DNA of 5,614 nucleotides from Elusimicrobiaceae bacterium. Its GTDB lineage: Bacteria; Elusimicrobiota; Elusimicrobia; Elusimicrobiales; Elusimicrobiaceae. Under the pieces are notes generated by a model that was not told the origin of the DNA, searched no databases, and was given only the letters and a program-made list of their open reading frames with translations. A program made the translations under genes and the position numbers. This document shows positions 4,319-5,614 of the stretch, piece by piece (positions within the stretch are counted from its first letter, which is position 1; every line of letters begins with the position of its first letter). The stretch covers positions 1-5,614 of the forward strand of contig JAKSPG010000094.1 of assembly GCA_024405075.1 (NCBI GenBank), written 5' to 3'.

Positions 4319-4346
4319 TAACGAAAGGGAGGGCAAACGCCCGTTA
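4319..4346 (+). promoter_or_regulatory. candidate uL1 autoregulatory site in rplA leader
   Basis: GGGC (4331-4334) pairs with GCCC (4339-4342) around an AAAC loop. Below it, TAAC (4319-4322) pairs with GTTA (4343-4346), leaving an unpaired purine-rich bulge GAAAGGGA on the 5' side. uL1 is known to repress its own operon by binding an mRNA stem with an asymmetric internal loop that mimics its 23S rRNA site. The shape and position, just before the rplA ribosome binding site, fit this. A base-by-base match to the rRNA site was not made. Confidence 0.35.
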
Positions 4347-4366
4347 GCACCTTAAGGAGTATTTAG

Positions 4367-5041
4367 ATGGGAAAAAGAATGGAAGCTGCCGTAAAAGCTT
4401 ACGACAAAACCAAAACCTACAGCTTAGAAGAAGCTGCCAAAATCGTTAAAGACAACGCGAAAGCCAAATTTGACGAAACGGTAGAACTTCACGTAAAGCT
4501 GGGCATTGATACCAAAAAGGCCGATCAGCAAGTGCGCACCACGGTGGCCTTGCCGCACGGTACTGGTAAAACCAAACGCATCGCGGTTATCGCCAAAGGC
4601 GAACACGCCCAAGAAGCGCAAAAAGCCGGGGCCGACCGCGTGGGTGCGGATGATATCGTAGAAGAAGTAGTGAAAGGGAAAATTGATTTTGACGTCCTCG
4701 TCGCTACGCCGGACACGATGAAAGACCTCGCCAAAGCGGCCAAAATTTTGGGTCCGCGCGGACTCATGCCGAACCCGAAATCCGGCACCGTCACGTTTGA
4801 TTTAGCCAATACGATTAAGGCCCTAAAAGCCGGCCGCATTGAGTTCAAAGCGGATGCGTATGGTATCGTACACGCCATTATCGGCAAAGCGTCTTTTGAC
4901 GCAGCCAAATTGGCGGAAAATGCAAAAGCGGTTATGGACACCATCTTGCGTGTAAAACCCAGCACCTCTAAAGGGGTGTATGTGAAAAGCATTTCCATGA
5001 GCTCTACCATGGGCCCTGGGGTGTTTGTAAACAACAAATAG
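4367..5041 (+). CDS. rplA: 50S ribosomal protein uL1
   Basis: uL1 forms the mobile L1 stalk that helps release deacylated tRNA from the E site. In bacteria it also commonly represses its own L11-L1 operon. The protein has 224 residues, slightly shorter than the 234 of E. coli. The signature GPRGLMPNPKSGTVT lies at 129-143 in the second domain. The N-terminal part has VRTTVALPHGTGK (56-68), and the C-terminus GVYVKSISMSSTMGPGV is typical. ATG 4367 has AAGGAG at 4354-4359, 7 nt upstream. It is the last gene of the cluster: a strong terminator follows, and the usual next genes rplJ and rplL are absent. Confidence 0.97.
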   Translation: MGKRMEAAVKAYDKTKTYSLEEAAKIVKDNAKAKFDETVELHVKLGIDTKKADQQVRTTVALPHGTGKTKRIAVIAKGEHAQEAQKAGADRVGADDIVEEVVKGKIDFDVLVATPDTMKDLAKAAKILGPRGLMPNPKSGTVTFDLANTIKALKAGRIEFKADAYGIVHAIIGKASFDAAKLAENAKAVMDTILRVKPSTSKGVYVKSISMSSTMGPGVFVNNK

Positions 5042-5059
5042 TATTCTCTTTTGCAGATG

Positions 5060-5090
5060 AAAAGGCCTACCCCAAAGGGTGGGCCTTTTT
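5060..5090. terminator. strong hairpin terminator, probably two-way
   Basis: Bases 5060-5072 pair with 5077-5089 (13 bp, one T-G pair) around a CAAA loop. The plus side ends in TTTTT (5086-5090), ending the rplA transcript 19 nt after its stop. On the minus strand the stem ends in TTTT, so it can also stop the convergent pilin gene, whose stop codon lies 19 bases away at 5109. Confidence 0.85.
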
Positions 5091-5108
5091 AGTGATTATA
5101 TAAGATTG

Positions 5109-5614
5109 TTAGGGTAGCAAATACCTACGCCAAGTTGTTGTGGCTTCCTCAAGACGTTGCCCATTTTCTAATTTAACGCAAAAATTATTTGTACCTGCCG
5201 TATAGAGCGAACTTTTCATTTCGCGGCAGTGTAACAGTTTTGCGTTTTCATTTCCAATAAGTGTTATTGCAAATCCGGCGCATTTATAAGGGCCGCTACT
5301 CCAATAGGCCGTTACTTCCATATCAGATTCTGTATTTACTGAATTAAGCGTTATGTAATAATTTTTCCCCAATCTAGCGGAGTCGGTACCTTGCGTGGTA
5401 GTGTTGCACGCCCCCACATCTCCACCGACGGTAGTGTGTGCGGGTGTTAACGGCAAATCTATATCTAATTCATCAAAGTTTTGAGCATATCGTCCATTAG
5501 CCATAAAGTATACCTGTTCGGCTTGTGTAACAGTTTTAACTAATTGTTTAAGTTCGGAGTTACGAGATTTCCATACGGCCTTTTGATACTGCGGCAGGGC
5601 CACGGCGGCGAGGA
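5109..5614 (-). CDS. type IV pilin-like protein, partial (N-terminus outside window)
   Basis: The first visible residues are LAAVALPQYQ, the end of the pilin hydrophobic helix. The leader, cleavage site and Glu5 lie beyond the right edge. GTG at 5603-5601 is an internal Val, not a start, since the frame continues to the edge. K-S-R and then ELKQLVKTVTQAEQVYFMANGRY show the helical stem of the pilin fold. The globular part has four cysteines (in GACN, YKCAG, LLHCR and FCVK), and the protein ends WRRYLLP before TAA. It resembles the pilin at 411-1097 in this stem (shared ALPQYQ, K-S-R, AN-G-Y) but differs in the C-terminal half, so the two are diverged paralogues. It converges on rplA, and the two genes probably share a terminator. 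Its function within a pilus or secretion system is unknown. Confidence 0.85.
   Translation of the reverse strand, partial: LAAVALPQYQKAVWKSRNSELKQLVKTVTQAEQVYFMANGRYAQNFDELDIDLPLTPAHTTVGGDVGACNTTTQGTDSARLGKNYYITLNSVNTESDMEVTAYWSSGPYKCAGFAITLIGNENAKLLHCREMKSSLYTAGTNNFCVKLENGQRLEEATTTWRRYLLP

Noticed and set aside
3779..4336. 185-residue minus-strand frame opposite rplK
   Set aside because: It is a shadow of the well-supported uL11 gene. Its hydrophobic look comes from the complement of Lys- and Ala-rich codons.

Overview
The window looks like chromosomal DNA from a bacterium of the Elusimicrobiota (an Elusimicrobium-like, probably gut-associated lineage). The lineage call is inference. It rests mainly on the style of the two type IV pilin-like genes at the ends, with an N-terminus reading GFTLIELLVVV followed by LAAVALPQYQ and K-S-R. 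I recall such single pilin genes as numerous in that phylum, but could not check this. The housekeeping genes are plainly bacterial but do not fix the species.

Layout. At the left edge there may be the last bases of a plus-strand tRNA. A two-way hairpin terminator and a minus-strand tRNA-Cys(GCA) with an extended -10 promoter follow. About 280 bases without a protein gene come next (134-410). They hold a terminator-like hairpin, a possible small structured RNA with its own promoter and U-run, and a candidate pilin promoter whose spacer contains 11 consecutive T. A pilin precursor gene (411-1097) follows, with an unusually long leader that contains a roughly 90-base palindromic repeat in frame. 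After its terminators comes a tRNA block, Gly(TCC)-Thr(GGT)-Thr(GGT).

The block leads into a translation and transcription cluster, all on the plus strand: tuf (EF-Tu), rpmG (bL33), tRNA-Trp(CCA), secE, nusG, rplK (uL11) and rplA (uL1). This is the ancient tRNA-tufB-secE-nusG-rplKA order known from E. coli and many other bacteria. Spacing is tight: rpmG to tRNA-Trp is 9 nt, and the secE stop overlaps the nusG start as TAATG. Co-transcription of most of the block is therefore likely. The cluster stops after rplA at a strong hairpin terminator. The usual continuation rplJ-rplL-rpoB-rpoC is absent, and a convergent, partial second pilin gene runs off the right edge.

The most unusual feature seen directly is in EF-Tu. 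All other G motifs are intact, but the nearly universal switch I (effector) segment with its R-G-I-T-I motif is replaced by a different sequence, two residues longer, that keeps only the key threonine. Secondary points of interest are the palindromic element inside the pilin leader, the homopolymeric T tract in the pilin promoter, the small-RNA-like locus at 207-306, and tandem tRNA-Thr genes that differ only by one compensatory base pair.
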